A stretch of 64,000 nt of DNA from Flavobacteriaceae bacterium (GTDB lineage: Bacteria > Bacteroidota > Bacteroidia > Flavobacteriales > Flavobacteriaceae). The stretch spans positions 1 through 64,000 of the forward strand of contig JAQWGQ010000005.1 of assembly GCA_029238125.1 (NCBI GenBank), in the 5' to 3' direction. Shown here piece after piece: positions 35,180 to 44,884 of the stretch. Positions within the stretch are counted from its first letter, which is position 1. Each line of letters starts with the position of its first letter. Below the pieces are notes generated by a model. It was not told the origin of the DNA. It saw nothing but the letters and a program-made list of their open reading frames with translations, and searched no databases. A program made the position numbers and the translations under genes.

Positions 35180-36778
35180 ATGAAATCTACGTATTCCTCA
35201 ATACCTAAAGAATACGCTATAGATCAAACTATAGCTCATTCCACTTATTTGATAGACGGTCAAATCGGAACTTGGAATGGAGGCACTGCTGAAGTGTACT
35301 CTTCAATACAAACCGAGAATAAAAATGGTGAGTTTGGACCCACTCTTTTGGGAACCGTTCCTGACATGGATGAAGATGCTGCTTTAGAGGCACTTCATGC
35401 TGCCGATAGAGCGTTTCAAAAGGGCCAAGGACAATGGCCAACCATGAAAGTATCCGAGCGTGTGGCATGCATGCAAAAGTTTGTGGACTTGATGAAACTC
35501 AAGCGTGAGGAAGTGGTGAAGTTGATCATGTGGGAAATCGGTAAAAACCTTAATGATTCTCAAAAAGAATTTGACAGAACCGTTGACTATATCAACGATA
35601 CCATTGCAGCATACAAGGATATTGACCGAGCAAGCGCTAAAATTCATCACGAAGGTGGCGTACATGCGCACATTCGTAGAGGACCAATTGGTATTGTTCT
35701 TTGTTTAGGTCCCTACAATTATCCACTTAATGAAACTTTTTGTTTGCTGATCCCTGCAATCATGATGGGGAATACAGCGATTTTTAAACCCGCAAAGCAT
35801 GGGGTATTGTTGATTGCTCCTTTGTTGGATGCATTCCAAAAAAGCTTTCCACCTGGTGTCGTGAACATTGTTTTTGGTCGAGGACGAACCATTGCCTCTC
35901 CGATAATGAAAAGTGGACTTGTGGATGTATTGGCTTTGATTGGTCACAGTAGCTCTGCCATTTCGCTACAAGACTTACACCCGAAAAAAAATAGACTTCG
36001 TCTGGTATTGGGTCTTGAGGCAAAAAATCCAGGAATTATTTTACCAGATGCTGACTTGGATCAAGCAGTTGCTGAGTGTATTAGCGGATCCTTGTCATTT
36101 AATGGTCAGCGTTGTACCGCCCTAAAAGTATTGTATGTTCATGATGACATTCGTGAGTCCTTCTTGGAAAAATTTTCGAAAGCAGTTGACGCACTCCAAG
36201 TCGGACTGCCATGGGAAAACACCTTGTTGACACCATTGCCCGAGCCAAACAAACCCGCATACATCAAAGATTTGATCGATGATGCGGTTTCAAAAGGCGC
36301 ATCGGTTATGAATAGTAGAGGTGGTGAGATGACAGCAAACTACTGTTTCCCAGCAGTACTATATCCAGTAACCCCTGAAATGAAGGTTTATGAGGAAGAG
36401 CAATTTGGACCAGTGGTACCTGTTTTATCGTTTTCCGATATTCAGAAACCCCTCGATGATATGTCCGCATCTTCCTATGGGCAGCAAGTAAGTTTGTTTG
36501 GTAAGAACGTAACCCAACTGGGACCACTAATCGACACGCTTGCCAATTTGGTTTGTCGAGTTAACCTCAATAGTTCTTGTCAGCGTGGCCCTGACGTCTA
36601 TCCGTTTACGGGTCGTAAAGATTCTGCGGTTAGTACGCTAAGCGTTAATGATGCTTTGCGTTCGTTCTCGATTCGAACTTTCCTTGCAACGAAAGACAAT
36701 GACATTAACAACGAAATTTTGGAGCGCTTGATGGCATCCAAAAAGTCAAAGTTTATCAGTACAGACTATATCCTGTAA
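35180..36778 (+). CDS. gapN: Non-phosphorylating NADP-dependent glyceraldehyde-3-phosphate dehydrogenase
   Basis: A 532-aa aldehyde-dehydrogenase superfamily enzyme of the GapN group, oxidising glyceraldehyde-3-phosphate directly to 3-phosphoglycerate and yielding NADPH. Oxyanion Asn in [33 protein letters not shown]; general-base Glu in [20 protein letters not shown]; nucleophilic Cys in [18 protein letters not shown]. The [30 protein letters not shown] region is typical of GapN-like proteins. It follows ilvA by 16 nt and may be read with the ilv operon; the NADPH need of IlvC offers a rationale, though this is inference. Confidence 0.87.
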   Translation: MKSTYSSIPKEYAIDQTIAHSTYLIDGQIGTWNGGTAEVYSSIQTENKNGEFGPTLLGTVPDMDEDAALEALHAADRAFQKGQGQWPTMKVSERVACMQKFVDLMKLKREEVVKLIMWEIGKNLNDSQKEFDRTVDYINDTIAAYKDIDRASAKIHHEGGVHAHIRRGPIGIVLCLGPYNYPLNETFCLLIPAIMMGNTAIFKPAKHGVLLIAPLLDAFQKSFPPGVVNIVFGRGRTIASPIMKSGLVDVLALIGHSSSAISLQDLHPKKNRLRLVLGLEAKNPGIILPDADLDQAVAECISGSLSFNGQRCTALKVLYVHDDIRESFLEKFSKAVDALQVGLPWENTLLTPLPEPNKPAYIKDLIDDAVSKGASVMNSRGGEMTANYCFPAVLYPVTPEMKVYEEEQFGPVVPVLSFSDIQKPLDDMSASSYGQQVSLFGKNVTQLGPLIDTLANLVCRVNLNSSCQRGPDVYPFTGRKDSAVSTLSVNDALRSFSIRTFLATKDNDINNEILERLMASKKSKFISTDYIL

Positions 36779-36787
36779 AGCTTCACT

Positions 36788-37906
36788 TTAGTTGTTGAGC
36801 ATAACGGGCATCACTAGCATGGTGATTTGCTCATTTTCTTCAGTTCCGTCGAGTGGAGTTAACAAACCTGCACGATTGGGGAGTGACATTTCCAATTGCA
36901 CCTCTTTACAAGTCATGTTGTTGAGCATTTCGATTAAAAAACGGGCGTTAAAACCGATTTGCATATCACTTCCTTGAAAAGAACAACTCAAGCGCTCTTC
37001 TGCGCGATTGCTATAATCGATGTCTTCAGCGGAAATATTGAGTTCGGCACCAGCCAATTTTAATCGAACTTGGTGTGTGGTTTTGTTTGAGAAGATGCTC
37101 ACACGCTTCATCGTTGTCAAAAATAAATTGCGATCGATAGTGAGTACATTGGGGTTGTCTTTTGGGATTACCGCCTCATAGTTCGGATATTTCCCGTCGA
37201 TAAGGCGACAAGTCAATTCGATATCATCAAAAACAAAACGGGCATTGCTGTTGTTGTACTCCAACTTTACATCTACTTCATTCCTAGTTAAGATTGACTT
37301 TAATAATGTCAATGGTTTTTTTGGCATGATGAATTCTGCGGATTCATCACTCGTGATATCAGCTCGAACATAACGAACCAATTTGTGTGCGTCGGTTGCA
37401 ACAAAAGTCAATCCAGTTGAAGAAAACTGAAAAAACACACCACTCATAACGGGACGAAGATCGTCGTTACCAGATGCAAATAAAGTGCTATTGATTGCAG
37501 TAGCAAGCACGTTGCCAGGCATACTGATTTGACTGGCATCACTTACGATAACGGCTTTTGGAAATTCTTCTGCAGTGGCATAAGCCAAGGCATACTTTCC
37601 ATAGTTAGAGCTGATTTCGACCGTGTTTTGATCTGTTAAGTTAAAGGTCAATGGTTGCTCTGGAAAGGTTTTGATCGTTTCAAGTAGCAACCGTGCTGGC
37701 ACAGCTATACTTCCACTATCGTCGGATTCTACGCTGATAACGGCAGACATGGTCGTTTCCAAATCGGTTGCGATAACCCGTAGGTTATTGTCACTCACCT
37801 CAAATAGAAAATGATCTAAAATGGGCAAGGTGTTGGTTGTATTGAGAACACCACTCAAGATTTGAATGGGTTTTAATAGTGCAGAACTGGAGACGATAAA
37901 TTTCAT
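36788..37906 (-). CDS. dnaN: DNA polymerase III beta subunit (sliding clamp)
   Basis: Ring-forming processivity clamp of the replisome. 372 aa in three topologically similar domains. N-terminus MKFIVSSSALLKPIQILSGVLNTTNTLPILDHFLFEV; central FVATDAHKLVRYVRAD; C-terminal MLVMPVMLNN, which corresponds to the conserved MPMRL-type terminus. No dnaA or recF is adjacent, so this is not an origin-linked copy, as is usual in Bacteroidota. Has its own upstream TACTTTTG box; convergent with gapN. Confidence 0.97.
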   Translation of the reverse strand: MKFIVSSSALLKPIQILSGVLNTTNTLPILDHFLFEVSDNNLRVIATDLETTMSAVISVESDDSGSIAVPARLLLETIKTFPEQPLTFNLTDQNTVEISSNYGKYALAYATAEEFPKAVIVSDASQISMPGNVLATAINSTLFASGNDDLRPVMSGVFFQFSSTGLTFVATDAHKLVRYVRADITSDESAEFIMPKKPLTLLKSILTRNEVDVKLEYNNSNARFVFDDIELTCRLIDGKYPNYEAVIPKDNPNVLTIDRNLFLTTMKRVSIFSNKTTHQVRLKLAGAELNISAEDIDYSNRAEERLSCSFQGSDMQIGFNARFLIEMLNNMTCKEVQLEMSLPNRAGLLTPLDGTEENEQITMLVMPVMLNN

Positions 37907-37925
37907 GTGTTATACCTTAAACTAA

Positions 37926-37933
37926 CAAAAGTA
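37926..37933 (-). promoter_or_regulatory. -7 box (TACTTTTG) for dnaN
   Basis: Minus-strand TACTTTTG, 20 nt before the dnaN ATG. No TTG at the expected distance upstream. Confidence 0.5.
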
Positions 37934-37971
37934 ACTTTTCCTTTTTGAATATGGAAACGAACTTATCAACA

Positions 37972-38805
37972 CTATTCAAAGTGTACTGAAACCACGTCGA
38001 GATATTGTAAGCCAAATAAGCTCGAAGCGCCTCCCGTGTGCTTTGGGTTACTTTTATAGATCGCCAATTCAAGTAAACCTAAAGAATTAAAGAGAGCAAG
38101 TTCTTTTCCGCCTTCCATTCGTTTGTTTTTATCGATATCAAAACGGATCACATCTGCATAGGAATGAACCACTTGTTTGATTTCGTTATTGCGGACTTGG
38201 ATCGTAAACGGACGACCTTGCCCAATTTCCAAAAACAATTCTTCAGAAATGTTGGTGATAACGTTTTCATAATTATCGATATAAATGACCTTGCCTGTGA
38301 TCGTCTTTTTGTCATTGTTTACGCTTGGCGTAAAAGGTAGGCGAACATTAATTTGTTCTATTTTTTTGCCAATCACACTTGGTGCCCCGCCCCGCATGAG
38401 GTGGGCAGCAGCTTGCACAAAAATTCCTCTTGTACTAAAACTATCGATGGTTGCTTTTTGGATATCGATTTCATACACCTCATCTGGCTTGAGTTTTGGT
38501 GAGATTAACGACAGTATGCCATTATCTGCACAGACAAAATAGTGCTTGTTGAGTTTGGCAACAATGGGTTTGTTTTCAAGACTCACCGTGTCATCGATAC
38601 ACAAAATATGCACCGACCCTTCGGGAAAATGAGCGTAACTATTTTGTACTACAAAAGCTGCTTGTGCAATGTGAAAGGGTTCAATTTCATGAGAGATGTC
38701 AATAATCACTGGATGTTCGAGCAAACGGTGAAGCTCTCCCTTGAGGGAAGCCAGATAGGGGTCTTTTTGTCCAAAATCCGATGTGAGTGTAAAAACAGGA
38801 TTCAA
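37972..38805 (-). CDS. SAM hydroxide adenosyltransferase (DUF62/duf-62 family)
   Basis: A 277-aa protein of the family that hydrolyses S-adenosylmethionine to adenosine and methionine, related to fluorinase and chlorinase. Conserved blocks: TLTSDFGQKDPYLASLKGEL (N-terminal Asp binds the ribose), IIDISHEIEPFHIAQAAFVVQNSYAHFPEGSVHILCIDD, FVCADNGILSLI and STRGIFVQAAAHLMRGGAPS. The C-terminal beta domain follows, with GKVIYIDNYENVITNISEELF. The fluorinase-specific loop is absent, so hydrolase activity is expected. Monocistronic with a good promoter, divergent from phoH. Confidence 0.9.
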   Translation of the reverse strand: MNPVFTLTSDFGQKDPYLASLKGELHRLLEHPVIIDISHEIEPFHIAQAAFVVQNSYAHFPEGSVHILCIDDTVSLENKPIVAKLNKHYFVCADNGILSLISPKLKPDEVYEIDIQKATIDSFSTRGIFVQAAAHLMRGGAPSVIGKKIEQINVRLPFTPSVNNDKKTITGKVIYIDNYENVITNISEELFLEIGQGRPFTIQVRNNEIKQVVHSYADVIRFDIDKNKRMEGGKELALFNSLGLLELAIYKSNPKHTGGASSLFGLQYLDVVSVHFE

Positions 38806-38845
38806 ATTGATCGCATTAAATTAAGCCGTAGAAGACAAAAATCAT

Positions 38846-38853
38846 TAAATTTG
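38846..38853 (+). promoter_or_regulatory. -7 box (TAAATTTG) for phoH-purC
   Basis: TAAATTTG fits TAnnTTTG, 47 nt before the phoH start; no TTG at the ideal -33 distance. It lies only 4 nt from the divergent minus-strand -7 box at 38858-38865. Confidence 0.45.
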
Positions 38854-38857
38854 AAAT

Positions 38858-38885
38858 CAAAGTTACCAAAAAAAAAGGGTAGCAA
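38858..38885 (-). promoter_or_regulatory. Promoter TTG-N17-TAACTTTG for the SAM hydroxide adenosyltransferase gene
   Basis: Minus strand: TTG (complement of 38883-38885), 17-nt spacer, TAACTTTG (complement of 38858-38865). The start codon at 38805 is about 50 nt downstream. Confidence 0.6.
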
Positions 38886-38900
38886 TGATGTAAAAATAAT

Positions 38901-39863
38901 TTGCCATTGAACGAAATCTCAATACAGCTCGCCGAAGTTAATCCAACTGTATTTTACGGCGGCAGCAAAAGCAAAAATATCGCCATACTTAAGCGATATT
39001 TCCCCAAATTAAAAATCGTAGCACGAGGCGACATTGTCACCGCCTATGGTGAGGAAGAAGTCCTTGAAGAATTTGAAAAACAAATGGATCGCTTGATGAT
39101 GCATTATGGCAAATACAATTCACTCGATGAATCGACTGTTGAGAAGATTTTAACCTCTTCAACTGAAGATAACTTCGGTTTGGATCAATCAGATGTTCAA
39201 ACCATTTTGCATGGTGTTGGTGGTAAAATCATCAAAGCACGCACCGTCAATCAAGCAAGATTAGTAGAGTCGATTGCTACAAATGACTTGGTGTTTGCAG
39301 TTGGTCCCGCTGGTACGGGTAAAACCTATACAGGCGTTGCCATGGCGGTAAAAGCACTTAAAAACAAAGAGGTCAAACGTATTGTACTGACGCGTCCAGC
39401 CGTAGAGGCAGGAGAGAACCTCGGATTTCTACCGGGAGATTTAAAAGAAAAGCTCGACCCCTATATGCAGCCCTTATACGATGCGCTTCGAGATATGATT
39501 CCCGCCGAAAAACTCTCGAGTTATATCGAAAAGGGAACCATACAAATTGCGCCTATGGCCTTTATGCGTGGGCGTACACTCGATGATGCCTTTGTCATTT
39601 TGGACGAAGCACAAAACACCACACACAACCAAATGAAGATGTTTTTGACCCGTATGGGTAAAAGCACCAAGTTTGTAATTACAGGAGACCCCGGCCAGAT
39701 CGATTTACCAAGGCGTGTGATTTCGGGTCTAAAGGAAGCATTACTGATCTTGTCTGACGTGAAGGGAATTGATGTCATTCAGCTCGATGGACGAGATGTG
39801 ATCCGCCACCAACTGGTCAAAAAAGTAATCGACGCGTATAAGAAAACCGAGCACCACAACTAA
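38901..39863 (+). CDS. phoH: PhoH family ATPase
   Basis: A 320-aa PhoH-like protein (YbeZ group) with a predicted RNA-related ATPase role. The N-terminal region (about 1-110, [28 protein letters not shown]) is the KH-like domain of the YbeZ subgroup; the PhoH ATPase follows with Walker [17 protein letters not shown] and Walker [24 protein letters not shown]. Starts with TTG at 38901 (a second in-frame TTG lies at 38907); no ATG precedes the conserved region. The stop overlaps the purC ATG by one base (TAATG), so the two are coupled. This phoH-purC pairing recurs in flavobacteria by my recollection. Confidence 0.92.
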   Translation: MPLNEISIQLAEVNPTVFYGGSKSKNIAILKRYFPKLKIVARGDIVTAYGEEEVLEEFEKQMDRLMMHYGKYNSLDESTVEKILTSSTEDNFGLDQSDVQTILHGVGGKIIKARTVNQARLVESIATNDLVFAVGPAGTGKTYTGVAMAVKALKNKEVKRIVLTRPAVEAGENLGFLPGDLKEKLDPYMQPLYDALRDMIPAEKLSSYIEKGTIQIAPMAFMRGRTLDDAFVILDEAQNTTHNQMKMFLTRMGKSTKFVITGDPGQIDLPRRVISGLKEALLILSDVKGIDVIQLDGRDVIRHQLVKKVIDAYKKTEHHN

Positions 39864-40810
39864 TGGCGACCAATACCTTGATGCATACCGATTTTGAATT
39901 TGTTGGTCAGACCAATAAATACACTGGTAAAGTTCGTGAGGTTTACGCCTTGGAAGATGATACGCTCATTATGATTGCGACAGACCGCTTGTCGGCTTTT
40001 GATGTTGTGATGCCTCGGGGAATTCCGTTCAAGGGTCAGATTCTCAACCAAATTGCAACTCACATGATGCAATCAACAGTTGATTTGGTTCCCAATTGGA
40101 TTCTTTCAACCCCTGATCCAAACGTTGCGATCGGGAAAAAATGCACTCCTTTTAAGGTGGAAATGGTCATTCGCGGCTACCTTTCCGGACATGCAGCTCG
40201 TGAGTATAAGGCCGGCAAACGTATGCTTTGTGGAGTCCCAATGCCCGAGGGCATGAAAGAGCACGATGCCTTTCCAAGTCCGATCATCACTCCCGCGACT
40301 AAAGCAGAGCAAGGAGACCATGACCAAGACATCAGTGAAGAACAAATTCTAGAAACCGGGATTGTTTCTGAAGCAGATTATAAGCTGCTTAAGCATTACA
40401 CAAACAAGTTGTTTGCAAGAGGAACAGAGCTTGCTGCCAAACAGGGTTTATTGCTGGTCGATACCAAGTATGAATTCGGAAAAGATGCAAATGGAAATAT
40501 CCTTTTGATCGATGAGATACACACTCCCGACTCGTCTCGTTACTTTTATGCCGAGGGCTATCAAGACCGTCAAGACCAAAATGAACCACAGAAACAACTC
40601 TCCAAAGAATTTGTACGTCAATGGCTGATTCGAAATGGTTTTCAGGGACTAGAAGGACAAAATTTACCTGTGATGAACGATGACTATATCGACAGTGTTT
40701 CCCAACGATATATTGAACTCTATGAACAAATTATGGGTGTTCCTTTTGAAAAAGCTCCGATCGATCATATCGATGAGCGTATGCGTCACAATCTGAGAGC
40801 TTTTCTCTAA
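39863..40810 (+). CDS. purC: Phosphoribosylaminoimidazole-succinocarboxamide synthase (SAICAR synthase)
   Basis: ATP-dependent ligase joining CAIR and aspartate in purine synthesis. The 315-aa length is the longer eukaryote-like/Bacteroidota form. Conserved: [42 protein letters not shown] (nucleotide-binding loop), [17 protein letters not shown], and [32 protein letters not shown]. Translationally coupled to phoH. Convergent with miaA, with only one nucleotide between the stops. Confidence 0.96.
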   Translation: MATNTLMHTDFEFVGQTNKYTGKVREVYALEDDTLIMIATDRLSAFDVVMPRGIPFKGQILNQIATHMMQSTVDLVPNWILSTPDPNVAIGKKCTPFKVEMVIRGYLSGHAAREYKAGKRMLCGVPMPEGMKEHDAFPSPIITPATKAEQGDHDQDISEEQILETGIVSEADYKLLKHYTNKLFARGTELAAKQGLLLVDTKYEFGKDANGNILLIDEIHTPDSSRYFYAEGYQDRQDQNEPQKQLSKEFVRQWLIRNGFQGLEGQNLPVMNDDYIDSVSQRYIELYEQIMGVPFEKAPIDHIDERMRHNLRAFL

Positions 40811-40811
40811 G

Positions 40812-41717
40812 CTAGGGTTGTTTTGGTAATTTGCTAACCAAATCCTCGTCTGAAATTGTCGGGCTGATCCGAATGGTATTGCTTTCTTTTCTACGTATCC
40901 ATGTCATCTGACGTTTCGCATAATGCCGTGTGTGCTGCTTGATTTGAGCAATGGCTTCATCCAAATTGATTTTCTGTTCAAAAAAATCAAAAACTTCTTG
41001 ATAGCCAACGGTCTGTAAGGCATTGAGTTCACGATATGGGTAGAGGGCTTCGGCTTCTTGAAGCAGCCCTGCATTGATCATTTTATCAACACGATCGTTG
41101 ATGCGATCATAGAGGATTGTTCTGGGAACATCAACTGTGAGCGGCAATACCGAAAAAGGTCGCTTTACTTTCTGTTGGTTCAAAAAAGAGGAATAGGGCT
41201 GACCAGCAGCCAAACTCACGCCCAAAGCACGTAATACCCGACTCGGATTTTGGATGTCCATTTTTTGATAATGATCGGGATCAAGTGTTTGTAATTCTTT
41301 TTGCAGATCCTCCAAGTCATTGGATTTCAGACGCTCCCCGAGTTCAGTTCGAATTTGTTCTGGCACTTCAGGAAATTGATCAATCCCTTCAACGACGGCA
41401 TGCATATACAGACCAGAGCCACCCACCAATATTGCGAAGTCGTGATCTGCAAAATACTCCGTGAGGGTGTCCATTGCATCTGCTTCAAACTGTCCAACAG
41501 AATATGGTGATTGAATGCTTTTGTGTTGTATAAAATGATGGGGGATTTCCTTCAGTTCCGTTTCGCTAGGCACAGCGGTACCAATTGACATTTCTTTGTA
41601 AAACTGCCGCGAATCACAGGAAAAAATCTCAGCGCCTAGTGTTTTTGCGATTCGGATAGATAGAGCTGTTTTGCCACTTGCTGTTGGCCCAGATAAGGTA
41701 ATGAGTGTTTTATTCAT
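40812..41717 (-). CDS. miaA: tRNA dimethylallyltransferase
   Basis: Transfers a dimethylallyl group to A37 of tRNAs reading UNN codons. 301 aa, the normal size. P-loop LSGPTASGKTALSIRIA (about 7-23), followed by IFSCDSRQFYKEMSIGTAVPS, HHFIQHKS and the catalytic VGGSGLYMHAVVEG. C-terminal YAKRQMTWIRRKE, the tRNA-binding end. It is the last gene of a tight minus-strand operon starting at 45853, overlapping the upstream gene by 4 nt. Confidence 0.96.
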   Translation of the reverse strand: MNKTLITLSGPTASGKTALSIRIAKTLGAEIFSCDSRQFYKEMSIGTAVPSETELKEIPHHFIQHKSIQSPYSVGQFEADAMDTLTEYFADHDFAILVGGSGLYMHAVVEGIDQFPEVPEQIRTELGERLKSNDLEDLQKELQTLDPDHYQKMDIQNPSRVLRALGVSLAAGQPYSSFLNQQKVKRPFSVLPLTVDVPRTILYDRINDRVDKMINAGLLQEAEALYPYRELNALQTVGYQEVFDFFEQKINLDEAIAQIKQHTRHYAKRQMTWIRRKESNTIRISPTISDEDLVSKLPKQP

Positions 41718-43084
41718 TTTTTTTGAAGCGGTATGATTTTTAGGTTTTTGTGTTTTCGGAGGTAACTTTTGATAATATGACGTGCTTCCCTTGAGTCTTT
41801 CATGGGATAGATAATATTTTTGAGTGCTTCGGGATGCGTGATTTGATGCGATAAATTGATATAGCCAAAGCCAACAAGTTTTTTGTTTTCAATCAAGATT
41901 ACACTTTGTTCCTCTGGGTTTCGACCACGGTCTACGATCACCATTTCAGGATGGCTAAACTCAATATCAGAGATGAGTTGTTGAACCCGTTGGTTATAAT
42001 GTTCAGCAGATTCTTCACCAACGCAGGCTCCGTGGCATTCTTGTTTGAGGTGTAAACTACACGAACCCTCTTTCTTGTCTAGACTCAAGAGTTGCAGACA
42101 CAGGGAATACTTTTCAGCATAATGAAACAAGACAGCACGTGCACGATTGAGATTTTTAAAGGTCGTGAGATATTCATCTTCAACATTGGCATGCACGAGT
42201 CGTAATACTTGATAATCGTTTTGGTTCTGCACCAAGCTAAGTCCAAATTTGATAAAACTGCTTTTGTACACGCGGTTGTGTTTGGGTTTATGGAGTTTGA
42301 TTTCATCCAATTCCTTGAGTAGGGCAACAAGCTCACTTCCCGTTTCTTCCACACTGATCGAGTCTGTTTCCAGTTGGATCCGTAATTGTTTTTTTCCAGA
42401 ACTGCTAAAATGCTGATTCACCCGACGCTTCATGTTTTTGCTCTTTCCAATGTAGATCACATCACCCTTGGCATTGTGGAGATAATAGACACCCATAGTG
42501 GCAGGAACCGTTTGTAGGAGCTTTAGAAGATGTTTTGGTTTTTTGGAGTTAGAATGCGCTTTGATCAGGTTTTTGACAATATGCTTTTCGCCGTCCTTAT
42601 GAAGCAAAATCTTTAACAGTTCTAGGGTTGCACGTGCGTCCCCAGCAGCACGATGACGGTCGCTTAGTGGAATTCCCAAGCTGCGTACAAGTTTACCGAG
42701 TTTGTAGGATTCTACATCGGGGATAAGTTTTTTAGAGAGTTCAACTGTACAGAGTGTTTTTCGTTCAAAATCAAATCCCAGCCGGTCAAACTCGGTTTGT
42801 AACATGCGGTAATCAAAAGAGGCATTGTGCGCAACAAGCACGCAGTCGGTTGTAATTTCAACGATGCGTTTTGCGAGTTCATAAAATTTGGGGGCGTTCC
42901 GAAGCATACGCTGATTGATTCCTGTCAGATTTTCTACAAATGGCTGAATAGGCCTTTCGGGATTGATCAGTGAAATCAATTGAGCGGTGATTTCATGCCC
43001 ATCATATTGATAAACCGCAATTTCTGTGATGCCCTCCTCACCGTACTTTCCACCAGTCGTTTCGACATCTACAACAGCGTACAT
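41714..43084 (-). CDS. DnaQ-like 3'-5' exonuclease fused to GIY-YIG (UvrC-N/Cho-like) nuclease
   Basis: A 456-aa two-nuclease fusion. Residues about 1-165 form a DEDDh exonuclease: VVDVETTGG (Asp and Glu), VAHNASFDYRML, and HRAAGDARATLELL (His and Asp). Residues about 195-285 form a GIY-YIG domain: GVYYLHNAKGDVIYIGKSKNMKRRVNQHF, with the terminal Glu in ETGSELVALLKELDEIK. A C-terminal ~170-residue region with CSLHLKQECHGACVGEESAEHYNQRV resembles the UvrC central Cys-rich part. Such epsilon/UvrC-N fusions occur in many bacteria and have been linked to Cho-like DNA repair. Coupled to miaA and 5 nt from yggS. Confidence 0.9.
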   Translation of the reverse strand: MYAVVDVETTGGKYGEEGITEIAVYQYDGHEITAQLISLINPERPIQPFVENLTGINQRMLRNAPKFYELAKRIVEITTDCVLVAHNASFDYRMLQTEFDRLGFDFERKTLCTVELSKKLIPDVESYKLGKLVRSLGIPLSDRHRAAGDARATLELLKILLHKDGEKHIVKNLIKAHSNSKKPKHLLKLLQTVPATMGVYYLHNAKGDVIYIGKSKNMKRRVNQHFSSSGKKQLRIQLETDSISVEETGSELVALLKELDEIKLHKPKHNRVYKSSFIKFGLSLVQNQNDYQVLRLVHANVEDEYLTTFKNLNRARAVLFHYAEKYSLCLQLLSLDKKEGSCSLHLKQECHGACVGEESAEHYNQRVQQLISDIEFSHPEMVIVDRGRNPEEQSVILIENKKLVGFGYINLSHQITHPEALKNIIYPMKDSREARHIIKSYLRKHKNLKIIPLQKK

Positions 43085-43089
43085 AGCTC

Positions 43090-43728
43090 TTAGTTTCGTG
43101 TGCCAAATATACGGCTACCCACACGAATCATCGTGCTTCCACAGGATAAGGCAAGCGGATAATCCCCACTCATTCCCATAGAAAGGGTATCCCATTCGTA
43201 CTGATCCTGGTACTGTTTGTAATATTGAGCTAGCGATTTGAATTCGCTTTCGACTTGGGTTTGGTTGTCCGTAAAACTCGCCATGCCCATCAAGCCACGA
43301 ATGCGAACATGCGTATGATTATTTTGATTCAGAATCTCTTCACAGCTATCGAATGTGAGTCCAAATTTGGTTTCTTCCTCTGCAATTCTAACTTGTAACA
43401 AGCAATCAATTACTCGATCGTTTTTTTTTGCTTGCTTGTCAATTTCATTGAGTAATCGAATGCTATCCACACTGTGAATAAGCGACACAAATGGCGCAAT
43501 GTATTTCACCTTGTTTCGCTGCAAATGGCCAATCATATGCCAACGGATATTTTGTGGAAGTGCCGACGCTTTATCAGCCATCTCTTGCACCTTGTTTTCT
43601 CCAAAATGGCGCTGTCCTGCTTCATAGGCCTCCAAAAGACTCTCAACAGGTTTTGTTTTTGAAACTGCAACGAGGGTTGCAGAGTCAGGAATGGATTGCA
43701 GAAGGGCAGAAAGATTGTCTTTGATCAT
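43090..43728 (-). CDS. yggS: PLP homeostasis protein, YggS/PLPBP family
   Basis: A 212-aa single-domain PLP-binding protein with the alanine-racemase-like barrel. The cofactor Lys is in LVAVSKTKPVESLLEAYEAGQRHFGENKVQEM; the phosphate site is LSMGMSGDYPLALSCGSTMIRVGSRIFG at the C-terminus. Non-catalytic; buffers pyridoxal phosphate and affects amino-acid metabolism. The start overlaps the DUF1015 stop by 4 nt. Confidence 0.95.
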   Translation of the reverse strand: MIKDNLSALLQSIPDSATLVAVSKTKPVESLLEAYEAGQRHFGENKVQEMADKASALPQNIRWHMIGHLQRNKVKYIAPFVSLIHSVDSIRLLNEIDKQAKKNDRVIDCLLQVRIAEEETKFGLTFDSCEEILNQNNHTHVRIRGLMGMASFTDNQTQVESEFKSLAQYYKQYQDQYEWDTLSMGMSGDYPLALSCGSTMIRVGSRIFGTRN

Positions 43729-44882
43729 TGTGATAAAAAATCAAAGATAAGCATCCCATGTAAAGGTTTGGGCTTGATGTGCGTGCTCTTTGGGGGAAGT
43801 AAATCAGAATCTTCAACTGTTGCGACGATATCTGAGAACGGAATTGGGTAGTGTTGCAATCCAAAAGCAAATTCACCCTTGTCTACAGATTCTTTGATCT
43901 GTTGTTCTGGATATTCAAAATGGATATAGGAGATTCGTTTGTCCTTTTGCAGGTTATGGATATTGAGTATTGGTTTTGCAATGTCTTCATAAATGATGTT
44001 CGTGGGGATTCTGCTCAGGGTTGGTGTTAGCGATTGGTCACGCTTGGAGGTCAAACGAAACCAGTTTCCTTCGATATAGATGCTAAACTCAAATGCGTTT
44101 TTTGGAGCTTTATAAGCTGATAGTCTTTCAACCATGAAATTGTTTGACAATTCCGCAATAAAATGGTCAATCCGCATTTCATTTAAGTTGTTGAACATTC
44201 GGCAAAAACTATCAATTTGAAGTTGATCGTGGGGGAGTAGCATGGCCAAAAATTGATCTTTTGTTTTGTCTTCTTTTGAATACGACAAGGAAGAAAAGCA
44301 GCGGTGATGCCCATCAGCGATATACAAAGAATCAATTGACTTGAAGACAGTATTTATTCGATCAATGAGAATGGGATGTTCAATTCGCCAAAGCTTATAA
44401 TCGTTTTCCTTTCTTTTAAATTCTGCAAACGCTTTCGAATTGGTAAACTGATTACAAATCTCTTCGAGTTCTTTATTTGGTGGATGACAAAGCATAACGG
44501 GCTCTGCATTGAGCTGTGTATTCTTTAGGTACTCCTTAAACGTTTTAACGCGACTATTTTCTATATCTTCATGGGGTTTAATCTCACCCGTATTCAGTTT
44601 TCTAGCTTGAACACAACCTATAAATCCCAACCACTTGCTATTGCCAGATTGAATTTGAAGCAGATACAAACTCGGGTTTGGATCTCGAACCAACACTTCT
44701 TGCTGAAGGAATGCGTGCAATCGCTTTCGGATTTGGACGGTATTATTTGATTCTGGTTGAATCAGAGACAAAAAATCAGGTAAATCTTTGTTCTGACTTG
44801 CAGTTTCTCCGATTTGTCTATTGACCCAGAATTTTAGTTGATGTGGTCGAGGACGTATGGCTTTAAATGGGGCTAGAATCAT
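43725..44882 (-). CDS. DUF1015 family protein
   Basis: A 385-aa protein with the DUF1015 layout: N-terminal LAPFKAIRPRPHQ, and central DSLYIADGHHRCFSSLSYSKE, the family's most conserved element (ADGHHR), which looks like a nucleotide or metal site. C-terminal DLLPPKSTHIKPKPLHGMLIFDFL is also typical. Cytosolic and of unknown biochemical function. In Bacteroidota and Clostridia, members often sit next to serA/serC; here the neighbours are yggS and a Gfo/Idh oxidoreductase, both tightly spaced (4-nt overlap and 2-nt gap). Confidence 0.88.
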   Translation of the reverse strand: MILAPFKAIRPRPHQLKFWVNRQIGETASQNKDLPDFLSLIQPESNNTVQIRKRLHAFLQQEVLVRDPNPSLYLLQIQSGNSKWLGFIGCVQARKLNTGEIKPHEDIENSRVKTFKEYLKNTQLNAEPVMLCHPPNKELEEICNQFTNSKAFAEFKRKENDYKLWRIEHPILIDRINTVFKSIDSLYIADGHHRCFSSLSYSKEDKTKDQFLAMLLPHDQLQIDSFCRMFNNLNEMRIDHFIAELSNNFMVERLSAYKAPKNAFEFSIYIEGNWFRLTSKRDQSLTPTLSRIPTNIIYEDIAKPILNIHNLQKDKRISYIHFEYPEQQIKESVDKGEFAFGLQHYPIPFSDIVATVEDSDLLPPKSTHIKPKPLHGMLIFDFLSQ

Positions 44883-44884
44883 GG

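Noticed and set aside
36760-36800. Terminator between gapN and dnaN
   Set aside because: The TAAAG/CTTTA stem is only 5 bp with no T run, too weak to claim.
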